The notes beneath the pieces are model-generated. The model saw only the letters and a list, made by a program, of their open reading frames with translations. It ran no database searches and was not told the origin of the DNA. 64,000 bases of DNA. Source: Salinibacterium sp. Lineage in GTDB: Bacteria; Actinomycetota; Actinomycetes; Actinomycetales; Microbacteriaceae. Shown here piece by piece: positions 27,931-43,051 of the stretch (positions are counted from its first letter, which is position 1; every line of letters begins with the position of its first letter). Both the position numbers and the translations under genes were made by a program. The stretch covers positions 1 through 64,000 of the forward strand of contig JADGNA010000011.1 of assembly GCA_015234465.1 (NCBI GenBank). Reading direction: 5' to 3'.

Positions 27931-29598
27931 TCACACCACCACGCGGAGGATCTCTTCGACCGCCGTGTGACCCATGAGCGCCTTGGTCCAGCCGTCCTGC
28001 CGCAGGGTCGCCATGCCCTGCGAGACCGCCATCTTGGAGATCTCGATGCTGGATGCCCGTGCGACCGCAAGGCGCTCGATCTCCTCGGTCACGATCATGA
28101 CCTCGTGGAGCGCGATTCGTCCCCGGTATCCCGTGTTGGAGCAGTGCGTGCATCCGACGGGCCGGTACAGCATGGGCGCGGGTTTGCTGGGATCGAGGTA
28201 GAAGCCGAGGCTCGCGAGGCCCTCGATCGTGCTCTGGTACTGCTCCTTGCAGCGGTCGCAGAGGCGACGAGCAAGACGCTGGGCGACAACGGCCTCGAGC
28301 GCCGAACCGACGAGGAAGGGCTCGATGTCCATCTCGATGAGACGCGTGACAGCGGCCGGAGCACTGTTGGTGTGGAGCGTCGACAGCACGAGGTGACCCG
28401 TGAGCGACGCCTCGATCGCGATCTGCGCCGTCTCCTTGTCGCGGATCTCACCGATCAGCACGACATCCGGGTCGGAACGAAGGATGCTTCGGAGCGCCGC
28501 TGCGAAGGTCAGGCCCGCCTTGACGTTGACCTGCACCTGGCTGATGCCCTCCATGCGGTACTCGACCGGGTCTTCAACCGTGATGACGTTGACCTCGGGC
28601 TTCGCGACCGCGTGAAGGGTCGTGTAGAGCGTCGTCGACTTACCGGAACCCGTCGGCCCCGTCACGAGGATCATGCCGTTGGGCTTCACGAACGATGCGC
28701 GATACTTCGCCAGGTTGCCGTCGAGCATGTTGAGGTCGCTCAGGCTCAGCGTCGTCCCCGAGTTGTCGAGGATACGCATGACGACCTTCTCGCCCCACAC
28801 CGTCGGCAAGGTCGCGACGCGGAGGTCGATCTGGCGGCCGCCGTGGTTGACCGAGATGCGACCATCCTGCGGCTTGCGACGCTCGGCGATGTCGATGTCG
28901 GCCATGATCTTGAGGCGCGAGATGACACCATTCTGGATGGCCTTGGGCGCCCGCTGCACCTCGTGCAGCACGCCGTCGATGCGGTAACGCACGCCCATGT
29001 CGTGCTGGCCGGGCTCGATGTGGATATCGGATGCCTTGTCCTGGATTCCCTGCCCGATCAGCAGGTTCACGAAGCGCACGATGGGGGCGTCATCCTGGCC
29101 CGGCTCGTTGTCGGCGAGGGCGAGCTCCTGCCCGCTGCTCTCCTCCTCCAGCACGGTGGTGAGCGAGTTGATCTCGTTGTCGGCGCGGTGGTAGCGGTCG
29201 ATCGCGGCGAGGAGGTCGGTGCGCTCCGCGACGACGAGGTTGACCTGCATGCGCACGGCCGCGCGCACATCATCGATCGCGAAGACGTTGCCGGGGTCAA
29301 CGACGGCGAGCGTCAGGGTGTTGCCGATGTTCGCGATCGGCAGCACCTCGTGGCGGCGACAGATCGTCGCGGGCACCTGCGAGACGGCCATCTTGTCGAC
29401 CGGGTACTCCGTGAGCTCGACGAACGGCAGTCCGTGCTGCGCGGCCCGCGCCGAGGCGTAGTCCTTGGCGGAGATCGTGCCGTCGGCGACGAGCTGGCGC
29501 ACCATCTCGTCATCGCCTTTCCAGCCGTCGACAACATTGTCGAGCGCCTCGATCGGCATGACGCCGCGAATGATCAGGATCTCGGTAAGAGATGACAT
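27931..29598 (-). CDS. pilB: Type IV pilus extension ATPase PilB
   Basis: A 555-residue protein. The MshEN-like N-domain covers ~1-140. The motor core has Walker A GPTGSGKST at 314-322, Asp box TVEDPVEYRMEGI, Walker B DVVLIGEIRD near 378-387 and His box STLHTN. Zinc-binding cysteines 447, 450, 483 and 486 (CDRC, CTHC) are those of PilB/GspE. It powers pilus extension with PilC. First gene of the T4P block; upstream 262 bases (29599-29860) show a G6 run near the start and a possible TAGGGT -10, no convincing -35. Confidence 0.95.
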   Translation of the reverse strand: MSSLTEILIIRGVMPIEALDNVVDGWKGDDEMVRQLVADGTISAKDYASARAAQHGLPFVELTEYPVDKMAVSQVPATICRRHEVLPIANIGNTLTLAVVDPGNVFAIDDVRAAVRMQVNLVVAERTDLLAAIDRYHRADNEINSLTTVLEEESSGQELALADNEPGQDDAPIVRFVNLLIGQGIQDKASDIHIEPGQHDMGVRYRIDGVLHEVQRAPKAIQNGVISRLKIMADIDIAERRKPQDGRISVNHGGRQIDLRVATLPTVWGEKVVMRILDNSGTTLSLSDLNMLDGNLAKYRASFVKPNGMILVTGPTGSGKSTTLYTTLHAVAKPEVNVITVEDPVEYRMEGISQVQVNVKAGLTFAAALRSILRSDPDVVLIGEIRDKETAQIAIEASLTGHLVLSTLHTNSAPAAVTRLIEMDIEPFLVGSALEAVVAQRLARRLCDRCKEQYQSTIEGLASLGFYLDPSKPAPMLYRPVGCTHCSNTGYRGRIALHEVMIVTEEIERLAVARASSIEISKMAVSQGMATLRQDGWTKALMGHTAVEEILRVVV

Positions 29599-29860
29599 GA
29601 CAGCTGGACCCCCCTGCTTACTACCGCCCCCGGTAAGCCTCCGACCGCGCCGGTAGACACGATCGGTTCAGTCAAATTACCCTACGGACCGCCCAAGTGC
29701 CATACCCGCATCCGGGGACCACGTCGCGGCAACACGCCGAGATGACACGAACCCCTACATCTAGTGTCTCAGCGCGGCATCCGCCCCTATCCAAGCGCCC
29801 CGAGTGCCCACGACTGGCGAGAACCCGCGCCACCCCACGGCAGGATGGCGCACATTCTCG

Positions 29861-30463
29861 TCACTCGCCGGGGGTACGCGTCTCCAGACGGATGCGTGCT
29901 GCAAGCTCCCCGAAGGTCACGTGCGCCTCCGCGTACGACGGCACCCCTGCATCGAGCCTGTTGTCGCCTGTGAAGCGTTCACTCGCGGCGAGCCGCACCC
30001 CGTTGGTGGAGAAGAGATCCGTGACGACCCAGGTGCCGTCGACAAGGTCGAGACGCGCGTGGGTCTTCGATACAGAGAGGTCTGAGTCTCGCAGCGGGAC
30101 GAGTTGAGCGCGCTCGACGCCCTCCGGCAGGGCAGGGTTTCGCCCGATGATGACGGTGGTCTCGGTCAGCTCGATGCGCTGGCCCTGCGCGGTCTCAAGC
30201 TTCCACACGGATGCCCCGGGCACCGTCTCGCGGCTCGGCACATAGGGCTCGAGCCACGCCGGATGCACCTCCATCTCCGTCGCGGTTGCCTCGGCACTCG
30301 GCGGCGCGGTGACAGCGCCACCCCCACCGCGGCGCCAGCGGGAGAGCAGCCACACCGTGGTGCCGCTCGCAACACCGGCTGACAGCATGACCGCGGCCGC
30401 CGCAGCGCACAGCACGAGTGCTGCAGTGAGCACGGCAATGGCAACGGGAGAGTACATCTCCAC
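29861..30463 (-). CDS. Membrane-anchored FHA-domain protein
   Basis: A 200-residue protein. One N-terminal membrane helix (~residues 7-42, AIAVLTAALVLCAAAAAVML) is followed by a linker and a C-terminal FHA domain (~95-190) with the conserved GRNP, SVSKTHARL and STNGV motifs that bind phosphothreonine. The cytoplasmic FHA domain would read Ser/Thr kinase signals; no kinase gene is in view. GTG (30463) and ATG (30457) are both possible starts. Lies between the 30508-31311 gene and pilB, so a role in pilus control is possible but unproved. Confidence 0.85.
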   Translation of the reverse strand: MEMYSPVAIAVLTAALVLCAAAAAVMLSAGVASGTTVWLLSRWRRGGGGAVTAPPSAEATATEMEVHPAWLEPYVPSRETVPGASVWKLETAQGQRIELTETTVIIGRNPALPEGVERAQLVPLRDSDLSVSKTHARLDLVDGTWVVTDLFSTNGVRLAASERFTGDNRLDAGVPSYAEAHVTFGELAARIRLETRTPGE

Positions 30464-30507
30464 GATTGCACCAGACCCGGGTGCGCCCGTCGATGGGGAG
30501 AACTCCC

Positions 30508-31311
30508 CTAGCCCGCTGGCGCATTCCCCACTCGCTCGCGCATCCGCTGCAACAGCATGCCCGGTTCCGCCTCACGAGCACGCCACGCCTCCTCCGTCGA
30601 GATGACCCCGCGGGCCTCGAGATCTGTGATCGCCGCCCGGATGTCTGCGGTGATCTCCTCGCGGACCACCACCGGGATGCGGGCCACCTGCCGCCGACGC
30701 ACCTCGGCTGAGGCATCCGGAAGCGCACTTCCCCGGGGCAGCGTTGCGGTTGCCATGCGCGAGTAGGCGACCAAGAGGGCGATCAGCCAGGCGGCGGCCA
30801 GCAGGACACTCGCGACGACTGGGGCCGCCCACCAGATCCAGGACTCGAGTCGAAGCCAGCCGCCCCAGATCGACATGTTGACGAAGGTCACGGCGCCCAG
30901 CCCGACGGTCGTGACGCACAGGAGCACCGCGGTCGGATTCCAGCGGGAGCCGCGGGCCAGCCAGATTGCCAGCCAAGCCAGGAGCCCGAGGAAGAGCAGC
31001 GCGTAACAGGCACCGGCGGTGGGAATCCGCTCGAAGGCGTCGCCCCACAAGCGATTCCTCGTTCGCCATGCCACAGAAAAGCCGCCCGCATAGGGTGCGA
31101 CCCAGATCGGAGCCACCACCACCCAGAGGAGGCGGTCGCGCGCGGTCCGCGGCCAGCCGAGGGCGGCAGGGGGCACACTCGCGAACACGGACGAGACATC
31201 GCGGAATGCCACCGCTTCGAGCAGGTTCCAGCGCACCGGATGCCCCGGCGCAAGTCTCGCCGCAAACTCCGTCGCGCCCCGCGAAGCAGTCGCCCCCAAC
31301 TCGCGCTCCAT
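30508..31311 (-). CDS. Multi-pass membrane protein of unknown function
   Basis: Start chosen at the ATG 31311 (MERELGATASRGATEF), preceded by GAGGGGGAG; an ATG 54 bases upstream (31365) would cover the predicted promoter. About 267 residues. Three to four membrane helices between ~70 and 200 (LLWVVVAPIWVAPYAGGF, ACYALLFLGLLAWLAIWLA, AVLLCVTTVGLGAVTFVNMS, WAAPVVASVLLAAAWLIAL). The cytoplasmic C-terminus has a helical segment (VREEITADIRAAITDLEARG) ending in a short GVISTEEAWRAREAE element reminiscent of SHOCT-type oligomerisation segments. Family not recognised. Confidence 0.7.
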   Translation of the reverse strand: MERELGATASRGATEFAARLAPGHPVRWNLLEAVAFRDVSSVFASVPPAALGWPRTARDRLLWVVVAPIWVAPYAGGFSVAWRTRNRLWGDAFERIPTAGACYALLFLGLLAWLAIWLARGSRWNPTAVLLCVTTVGLGAVTFVNMSIWGGWLRLESWIWWAAPVVASVLLAAAWLIALLVAYSRMATATLPRGSALPDASAEVRRRQVARIPVVVREEITADIRAAITDLEARGVISTEEAWRAREAEPGMLLQRMRERVGNAPAG

Positions 31312-31337
31312 CGTCTCCCCCTCGGCCGAGCGCCCCG

Positions 31338-31365
31338 AGTCTAGCGGCGGGTCTGGCGCAGACAA
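31338..31365 (-). promoter_or_regulatory. Predicted promoter upstream of the 30508-31311 gene
   Basis: TTGTCT (31365-31360) and TAGACT (31343-31338) on the minus strand, 16 bases apart. The -10 fits the actinobacterial TANNNT pattern. It lies just after the rpoC terminator and 27 bases ahead of the chosen ATG, which supports that ATG over the upstream one. Confidence 0.5.
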
Positions 31366-31380
31366 CAGGGCGGAAACGAC

Positions 31381-31414
31381 GAACGGCCCGCCACCGTGAG
31401 GTGACGGGCCGTTC
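31381..31414 (-). terminator. Hairpin terminator after rpoC
   Basis: Ten-base arms GAACGGCCCG and CGGGCCGTTC (31414-31405 with 31390-31381) plus a partly pairing inner CACC/GGTG, 12 bases after the rpoC stop. The trailing T-run is poor, but position and stability fit a terminator of the rpoBC operon. Confidence 0.7.
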
Positions 31415-31426
31415 GACTGGCGCTGC

Positions 31427-35278
<3,852 letters not shown>

Positions 35279-35323
35279 TTTTTCTCCTTGGAAATGAAAT
35301 CTGAAGTGTCGTAAAGGCCTGGC

Positions 35324-38833
<3,510 letters not shown>

Positions 38834-39032
38834 GGAAATAACCTCCGTGGCCCTCATGGGGCCAATACAGTCGGGCGTTGCCAGCCGGTGAGTGTTGTGT
38901 GCTTTGTTGGTGGAGTCGATCGTTCGAGAAGCGCACGCCAGAACCTACATTTGGGTTACCGGATCGATGGATCCGATACGCACAGGCCGACCGCAATATG
39001 AAGGCAGAGCAATTCTGGGAGCGCAAAGGTCA

Positions 39033-39062
39033 ACTATAGTTCGGCGCGACCCGCCTTGTCCA
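39033..39062 (-). promoter_or_regulatory. Predicted rpoBC promoter
   Basis: On the minus strand TGGACA (39062-39057) and TATAGT (39038-39033) are 18 bases apart, each one mismatch from consensus. Transcription would start near 39026, giving a leader of about 190 nt (38834-39026) in which no ORF or strong stem was found. Confidence 0.75.
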
Positions 39063-39070
39063 GTCGATTC

Positions 39071-39099
39071 TTGACCTGAATCGGGAATTGGACTATAAG
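39071..39099 (+). promoter_or_regulatory. Strong divergent promoter on the plus strand
   Basis: TTGACC (39071-39076), 17 bases, TATAAG (39094-39099). It is divergent from, and only eight bases away from, the rpoB -35. Transcription would start near 39106, run into the hairpin at 39125-39158 and repeat copy R1, and reach the 39208 ATG. Confidence 0.65.
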
Positions 39100-39124
39100 A
39101 GCTGGCCGAGTGGCGACGAAGGAG

Positions 39125-39158
39125 CGTATCGAAACCCTGGAGCGGGGGTTTCGATACG
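39125..39158 (+). repeat. 13-bp inverted repeat overlapping repeat copy R1
   Basis: CGTATCGAAACCC (39125-39137) is the exact reverse complement of GGGTTTCGATACG (39146-39158), with an 8-nt loop. The right arm is the first arm of repeat R1, so a second, inverted half-copy of the repeat sits beside it. In RNA from the 39071 promoter it would form a stable stem about 20 nt after the start. Confidence 0.85.
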
Positions 39159-39183
39159 GCGCTGGCGCGCCTACTCAACCCGC
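39146..39183 (+). repeat. Hairpin repeat copy R1 (38 bp)
   Basis: Constant left arm GGGTTTCGATAC, variable core GGCGCTGGCGCGCC (5-bp self-pairing stem), constant right arm TACTCAACCCGC. The outer GGGTT/AACCC also pair. Located between the plus-strand promoter and the 39208 gene. Copies R2 (42291-42320) and R3 (42995-43032) have identical arms. Confidence 0.9.
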
Positions 39184-39207
39184 GGCGGAGGGTGGAATGA
39201 TGCGTTC

Positions 39208-40062
39208 ATGGGCCACTCCGAGCATCCGTCGACCGTCCTCTCGCTGAGCGGCTACCGGGCCGTGATCGAGCCGGAGAAGTGGTTCGACGGCAGCTACACC
39301 CTCGTCGTCGACGGCACGCCCCAGTCGAACGTGCACCTCGGCGACCCGACCCGCCTCTTCTTCGAATACGTGCAGCGCATCGGGCACGTCATCGACCAGT
39401 TGCCGGATGGCCCCATCACGGCCGTGCACCTCGGCGCCGGCGCGCTGACCATCCCCCGCTATGTGGCGGCGACCCGGCCCGGGTCACGGCAACAGGTCAT
39501 CGAGCTCGAGAGCGACCTCGTCGACTTCGTGCGGGAGCACCTGCCGTGGCCCAAGCAGGCGTCGATCCGCGTGCGGCACGGCGATGCGCGGGCCGTGCTC
39601 GAAAAGCTGCCTGCCGGCCTGCGCGGCAGCGTCGACCTCGTCGTCGTCGACGTCTTCGGCGGCTCGCGCACCCCCGCCCACGTGACGAGCGTCGAGTTCT
39701 ACCGGTCTGTCGCCGCACTCCTCGCGCCCGGCGGCATCGTCGCCGTCAACATCGCCGACGGGCCCGGCCTCGCCTTCGCGCGCGGCCAGGCCGCCACGCT
39801 CGGCATGGCGGTCGCGGATGTCGCGGCCCTCGCCGAGGCGCAGATCCTCAAGGGGCGCCGCTTCGGCAATGTCGTGCTCGTCGGCTCCACCTCCTCACTG
39901 CCGATGGAGTGGATGCCGCGACTCCTCGCCGGCGGACCCCACCCCGCAAAGGTCGTGACGGGGCGCGAACTGCGCGACTGGATCGCGGGAGCTCCCGTCG
40001 TGACCGACCAGACCGCCGTGCCCTCCCCCACGCCCAACAAGAGCGTCTTCGGCGCGGGCTGA
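39208..40062 (+). CDS. Spermidine-synthase-like / methyltransferase-fold protein
   Basis: Start set at ATG 39208 (MGHSEHPSTVLSLSGYR), after GGAGGGTGG; the frame is open upstream through repeat R1, which is non-coding by composition. The 284-residue protein has the Rossmann methyltransferase-like fold of spermidine synthases: AVHLGAGALTIPRYVAATRP (motif I), EL at motif II, VDLVVVDVFGG, and FYRSVAALLAPGGIVAVNIA. It lacks a clear polyamine-gatekeeper motif, so the substrate is unknown. Short gap (12 bases) to the next gene. Confidence 0.8.
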   Translation: MGHSEHPSTVLSLSGYRAVIEPEKWFDGSYTLVVDGTPQSNVHLGDPTRLFFEYVQRIGHVIDQLPDGPITAVHLGAGALTIPRYVAATRPGSRQQVIELESDLVDFVREHLPWPKQASIRVRHGDARAVLEKLPAGLRGSVDLVVVDVFGGSRTPAHVTSVEFYRSVAALLAPGGIVAVNIADGPGLAFARGQAATLGMAVADVAALAEAQILKGRRFGNVVLVGSTSSLPMEWMPRLLAGGPHPAKVVTGRELRDWIAGAPVVTDQTAVPSPTPNKSVFGAG

Positions 40063-40074
40063 ATTAGGGGTACC

Positions 40075-41244
40075 GTGCCCCGCATGGAGAGGACTCGAGC
40101 CAGAAGCATCGCGCCAGGCGTCGCCCTGGTCGTCGCCCTGCTGGCGGGATGCGGCGCCGAACCCGCGCCTGCCCCGACGCCGACACCGAGCATCCCGAGC
40201 CCCTCGGCGAGCGCGGACCCGACACCACTTGAGGGCCCCGTCGCGCCGACGGGCGCGGCCACCGTGCTCGCGCAGGGGCTCAACGCGCCGTGGTCGGTCG
40301 TGCGCCTCGACGAGGGGACGATGCCGGGCGGCTCAGCGCTCATCAGCGAGCGCGACACGGCGAAGGTGCGCGAGCTCACGGCCGAGGGTGAACTCCGCGA
40401 TGCGGGCACCGTGCCGGGGGTGTCGCCGGGCGGGGAGGGCGGGCTGCTCGGCCTCGCCACACTGCGGCAGGGCGACACGGTGTGGCTCTATGCCTACCTG
40501 ACGGCGGCATCCGACAACAGGATCGTGCGGATGCCACTCCTCGGCTCGGCGGGCTCGCTCGAGCTGGGCGGGGCGGAGGTGGTGCTCGCGGGCATCCCCA
40601 AGGCCGGCAACCACAATGGCGGGCGCATCGCATTCGGACCCGACGGCATGCTCTACGCGACCGCGGGCGACGCAGGCCGACCCAACCTGGCGCGCGAGCC
40701 ATCCTCGCTCGGCGGCAAGATCCTGCGCATGACCCCGGAGGGTGGCACGCCACCGGATGCGCCGTGGGGCTCCGTCGTGCACAGCATCGGCCACCGAAAC
40801 CCGCAGGGCATCGCGTGGGGCGACGACGGCACCATGTACGCGAGCGAGTTCGGGCAGAACACCTGGGACGAGCTCAACATCATCGTCGCGGGCCAGGACT
40901 ACGGCTGGCCCGTCGTCGAGGGCATCGCCGACACCGAGGGATTCGTCAACCCGATCCGCCACTGGTCGACCGACGAGGCGAGCCCCTCCGGACTCGCCCA
41001 CACGCACGACACCCTCTTCATGGCCGCCCTCCGCGGCGAGGGCCTCTGGGGCATCGTCGTCGGACTCGAATCCGTGGATGCCGAGCCCTACTTCGCGGGA
41101 GAATACGGTCGCCTGCGCGACGCCATCCCCGGACCCGACGGCACGCTCTGGGTGCTCACCAACAACACGGACGGGCGCGGCTCACCCCGCGAAGGCGATG
41201 ACAAGCTGCTGCAGATCCAGCTTGCTGGCCAGCAGCCGGGATAA
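40075..41244 (+). CDS. PQQ-dependent sugar-dehydrogenase-like lipoprotein
   Basis: A 389-residue lipoprotein: signal peptide with lipobox LLAGC (Cys26), then a Pro/Thr/Ser-rich linker (~30-55), then a six-bladed propeller of the soluble glucose/sorbosone dehydrogenase family (GGEGGLLGLA, NHNGGRIAFGPDGMLYATAG, SIGHRNPQGIAW, GQDYGWPVVEG). These family motifs contain catalytic His and PQQ/calcium ligands. Exported and membrane-anchored; substrate unknown. Start GTG 40075 with AGGGG close upstream; ATG 40084 is the alternative. Confidence 0.85.
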   Translation: MPRMERTRARSIAPGVALVVALLAGCGAEPAPAPTPTPSIPSPSASADPTPLEGPVAPTGAATVLAQGLNAPWSVVRLDEGTMPGGSALISERDTAKVRELTAEGELRDAGTVPGVSPGGEGGLLGLATLRQGDTVWLYAYLTAASDNRIVRMPLLGSAGSLELGGAEVVLAGIPKAGNHNGGRIAFGPDGMLYATAGDAGRPNLAREPSSLGGKILRMTPEGGTPPDAPWGSVVHSIGHRNPQGIAWGDDGTMYASEFGQNTWDELNIIVAGQDYGWPVVEGIADTEGFVNPIRHWSTDEASPSGLAHTHDTLFMAALRGEGLWGIVVGLESVDAEPYFAGEYGRLRDAIPGPDGTLWVLTNNTDGRGSPREGDDKLLQIQLAGQQPG

Positions 41245-41272
41245 CCTGAGACGAAACCGATCGGGGCAGCAC

Positions 41273-41824
41273 GTGAGCATCATCCTGGGCTACGACCCAA
41301 CCACCCTTCGCGAGAAGGTCGACCTGAACGGCGCCGCCGCGCGCCTTGAAGAACTCGGCGAACTGCGCAGTTCCTTCGCCCTCAACGAGAAGGTGGAACT
41401 GCTGCGCCTCGTCGGCCGCCTCGACGAAGCCTGGGAGCTCGCGAACCAGACCCTCCGCACCGCCCGCTTCTCGACCACCCGCGACGAGATCTGCATGGCG
41501 CGCATCCGTCGTGCCATGGTGCAGCGCGACCTCGGCAAGCTCGAGCCGGCCCTCGTGGAACTGAACTCCTGCGTCGATGAGGCGCGAGCGCACGAATGGG
41601 CCGAGATCGAGGCGCGGGCGCTGCTCGAGCGCGGCCGCGTGCAGTTCGAGCTCCGCGAGTACAAGGCGGCGCTCATCGACTTCCGCGGAGCCGTCACGAT
41701 CCGCGTGCGCATCGGCGCGAGTGCCGCCGACGTCGACAACGCCATGATGGCGACCGCGATCGCGGAGTCGTATGTCGACGACCCGGCCGTGCAGCGCAGC
41801 CAGGGCACCGACCCGAACCACTGA
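41273..41824 (+). CDS. Helical-repeat (TPR-like) protein of unknown function
   Basis: A 183-residue all-helical protein read from GTG 41273 (MSIILGYDPTTLREKVDLN). Alternating helices with TPR-like spacing are visible (EKVELLRLVGRLDEAWELAN, VQRDLGKLEPALVELNSCVD, FELREYKAALIDFRGAV). No named family recognised; such proteins are usually binding scaffolds. It lies 28 bases after the lipoprotein gene and 13 bases before the SprT-like gene. Confidence 0.7.
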   Translation: MSIILGYDPTTLREKVDLNGAAARLEELGELRSSFALNEKVELLRLVGRLDEAWELANQTLRTARFSTTRDEICMARIRRAMVQRDLGKLEPALVELNSCVDEARAHEWAEIEARALLERGRVQFELREYKAALIDFRGAVTIRVRIGASAADVDNAMMATAIAESYVDDPAVQRSQGTDPNH

Positions 41825-41837
41825 ACCGCAGCATCCC

Positions 41838-42290
41838 GTGGCAGACCTGGCTCGAGTGCGCGTGTGGGCGAACGCCCTCATCGCCCTGCACCTCGACCCC
41901 TCGTGGACCTTCGACTTCGACCACGCGCGGCGACGGGCCGGGCTGTGCAACTACAGCGACAAGCGCATCACCGTCTCACGCCACCTCGCGGGGATGTTCG
42001 AGGACGACGACATCCACCAGGTGCTGCTGCACGAGGTGGCCCACGCGATCGCGGGGCCCGGCACGGGCCACGGACCGAAGTGGAAGAAGGTCGCCGCGGA
42101 GCTCGGCTACGTCGGCAAGACCACGCACGACGGCCCGACCGCCGACCATCTCGCCCCGTGGGTGGGACAGTGCCCCGGCGGGCACGTGTACTACCGGCAC
42201 CGTGAGCCGAAGCGCGTGCAGTCGTGCGGCAAGTGCGCGCGCGGGTTCAACCCCAAGCACACGATCGCGTGGAGCCGCAAGGCGGGGTGA
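41838..42290 (+). CDS. SprT-like zinc metalloprotease
   Basis: A 150-residue protein read from GTG 41838 (MADLARVRVWANALIALHLD). The zinc motif HEVAH is at residues 65-69, with the third ligand His78 in GTGHGPKWKK, as in SprT/Spartan proteases. A C-terminal zinc-ribbon-like part has CPGG and CGKCARGF. Eukaryotic Spartan degrades DNA-protein crosslinks; the role of bacterial SprT is unsettled. Stop codon is followed immediately by repeat R2. Confidence 0.88.
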   Translation: MADLARVRVWANALIALHLDPSWTFDFDHARRRAGLCNYSDKRITVSRHLAGMFEDDDIHQVLLHEVAHAIAGPGTGHGPKWKKVAAELGYVGKTTHDGPTADHLAPWVGQCPGGHVYYRHREPKRVQSCGKCARGFNPKHTIAWSRKAG

Positions 42291-42320
42291 GGGTTTCGAT
42301 ACGCGCGCTACTCAACCCGC
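42291..42320 (+). repeat. Hairpin repeat copy R2 (30 bp)
   Basis: Left arm GGGTTTCGATAC, core GCGCGC, right arm TACTCAACCCGC. It fills exactly the 30-base gap between the stop codons of the convergent SprT-like and ComB-like genes. There it could work as a bidirectional terminator (inference). The core is 8 bases shorter than in R1 and R3 but still self-complementary. Confidence 0.9.
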
Positions 42321-42836
42321 TCAGCTGGCGAAGTCGCGGAGCAGCGGGACATCCGTCGAGGGCGTGAAGTCGGGACGCACGCCACCCAGCTCGCGCGCTG
42401 ACACCGACGCGCCGACGAGGTGCTTCACGGCACGGCGCAGCCCCTCATAGGCGGCGGATGCGGCGGCCGCCTCGGGCGAGTTGTGGTCGATTCCGACGGC
42501 GGTCAGGGCGTCGATGACCGCGCCTGCGCCGAGGAGGTCCTCGACGGCGAACCGCAGTTCCCCGTCGCGCGAGGCGCCAGCGGCGACCACCGCAATGCGG
42601 AAGCGGTCACCCCGCTCCGCCTGCTTCGCGACGACCCAGTCGGCGACGGCGGCCGCGTTGGCAATGCCTCCCGCGACGACGGCGGCCGCGACATCCGGAA
42701 CCTCGCTCTCGCCGAGTTCGTCGACCCAGACGATCGCATCCGCACCATCCACGATCGCCGCTGCGCCCGCGTGGCCCCAGTCGAACCGGACCTGGTAGGA
42801 GTGCTGGGAATCGGGGCGGGAAGCGGCGTCATTCAC
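42321..42836 (-). CDS. ComB-like protein (2-phosphosulfolactate phosphatase family)
   Basis: A 171-residue protein with the ComB-like opening VRFDWGHAGAAAIVDGADAI and an Ala/Gly-rich core (GASRDGELRFAVEDLLGAGA). ComB hydrolyses 2-phosphosulfolactate in coenzyme M synthesis in archaea; actinobacterial homologues exist without that pathway, so the substrate here is unknown. The assignment is from remembered family pattern. Convergent with the SprT-like gene. Confidence 0.55.
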   Translation of the reverse strand: MNDAASRPDSQHSYQVRFDWGHAGAAAIVDGADAIVWVDELGESEVPDVAAAVVAGGIANAAAVADWVVAKQAERGDRFRIAVVAAGASRDGELRFAVEDLLGAGAVIDALTAVGIDHNSPEAAAASAAYEGLRRAVKHLVGASVSARELGGVRPDFTPSTDVPLLRDFAS

Positions 42837-42994
42837 CCGGGAATCGTATCGCCCAGGTTCACACTGCTAGGGTGGTGTTACTTGCGAATACGTTTCTCGT
42901 GTTCCCTGCGTCGTAGAACGCATCACTCACCACACCTGGTTGACATCTTCTTACGGCGAACGGATGTGGCCATCGCCACCTTCGCCCAACTCCC

Positions 42995-43032
42995 GGGTTT
43001 CGATACGGCCGTGGACGGCCTACTCAACCCGC
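42995..43032 (+). repeat. Hairpin repeat copy R3 (38 bp)
   Basis: Left arm GGGTTTCGATAC, core GGCCGTGGACGGCC (6-bp stem, 2-nt loop), right arm TACTCAACCCGC. It ends 19 bases before the TTG start of the DEAD-box helicase, in its 5' untranslated region. The rest of the 215-base gap (42837-43051) has a possible TAGGGT -10 near 42868 and nothing else firm. Confidence 0.9.
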
Positions 43033-43051
43033 TTCGTGTGAAAGAAAACCT

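Noticed and set aside
29599-29860. NrdR-like box near 29755-29775 upstream of pilB
   Set aside because: Only part of the ACACTA...TAGTGT pattern is present and there is no second box; not supportable.
39146-43032. CRISPR array
   Set aside because: The repeats are kilobases apart, lie beside unrelated genes, and lack regular spacers or cas genes.
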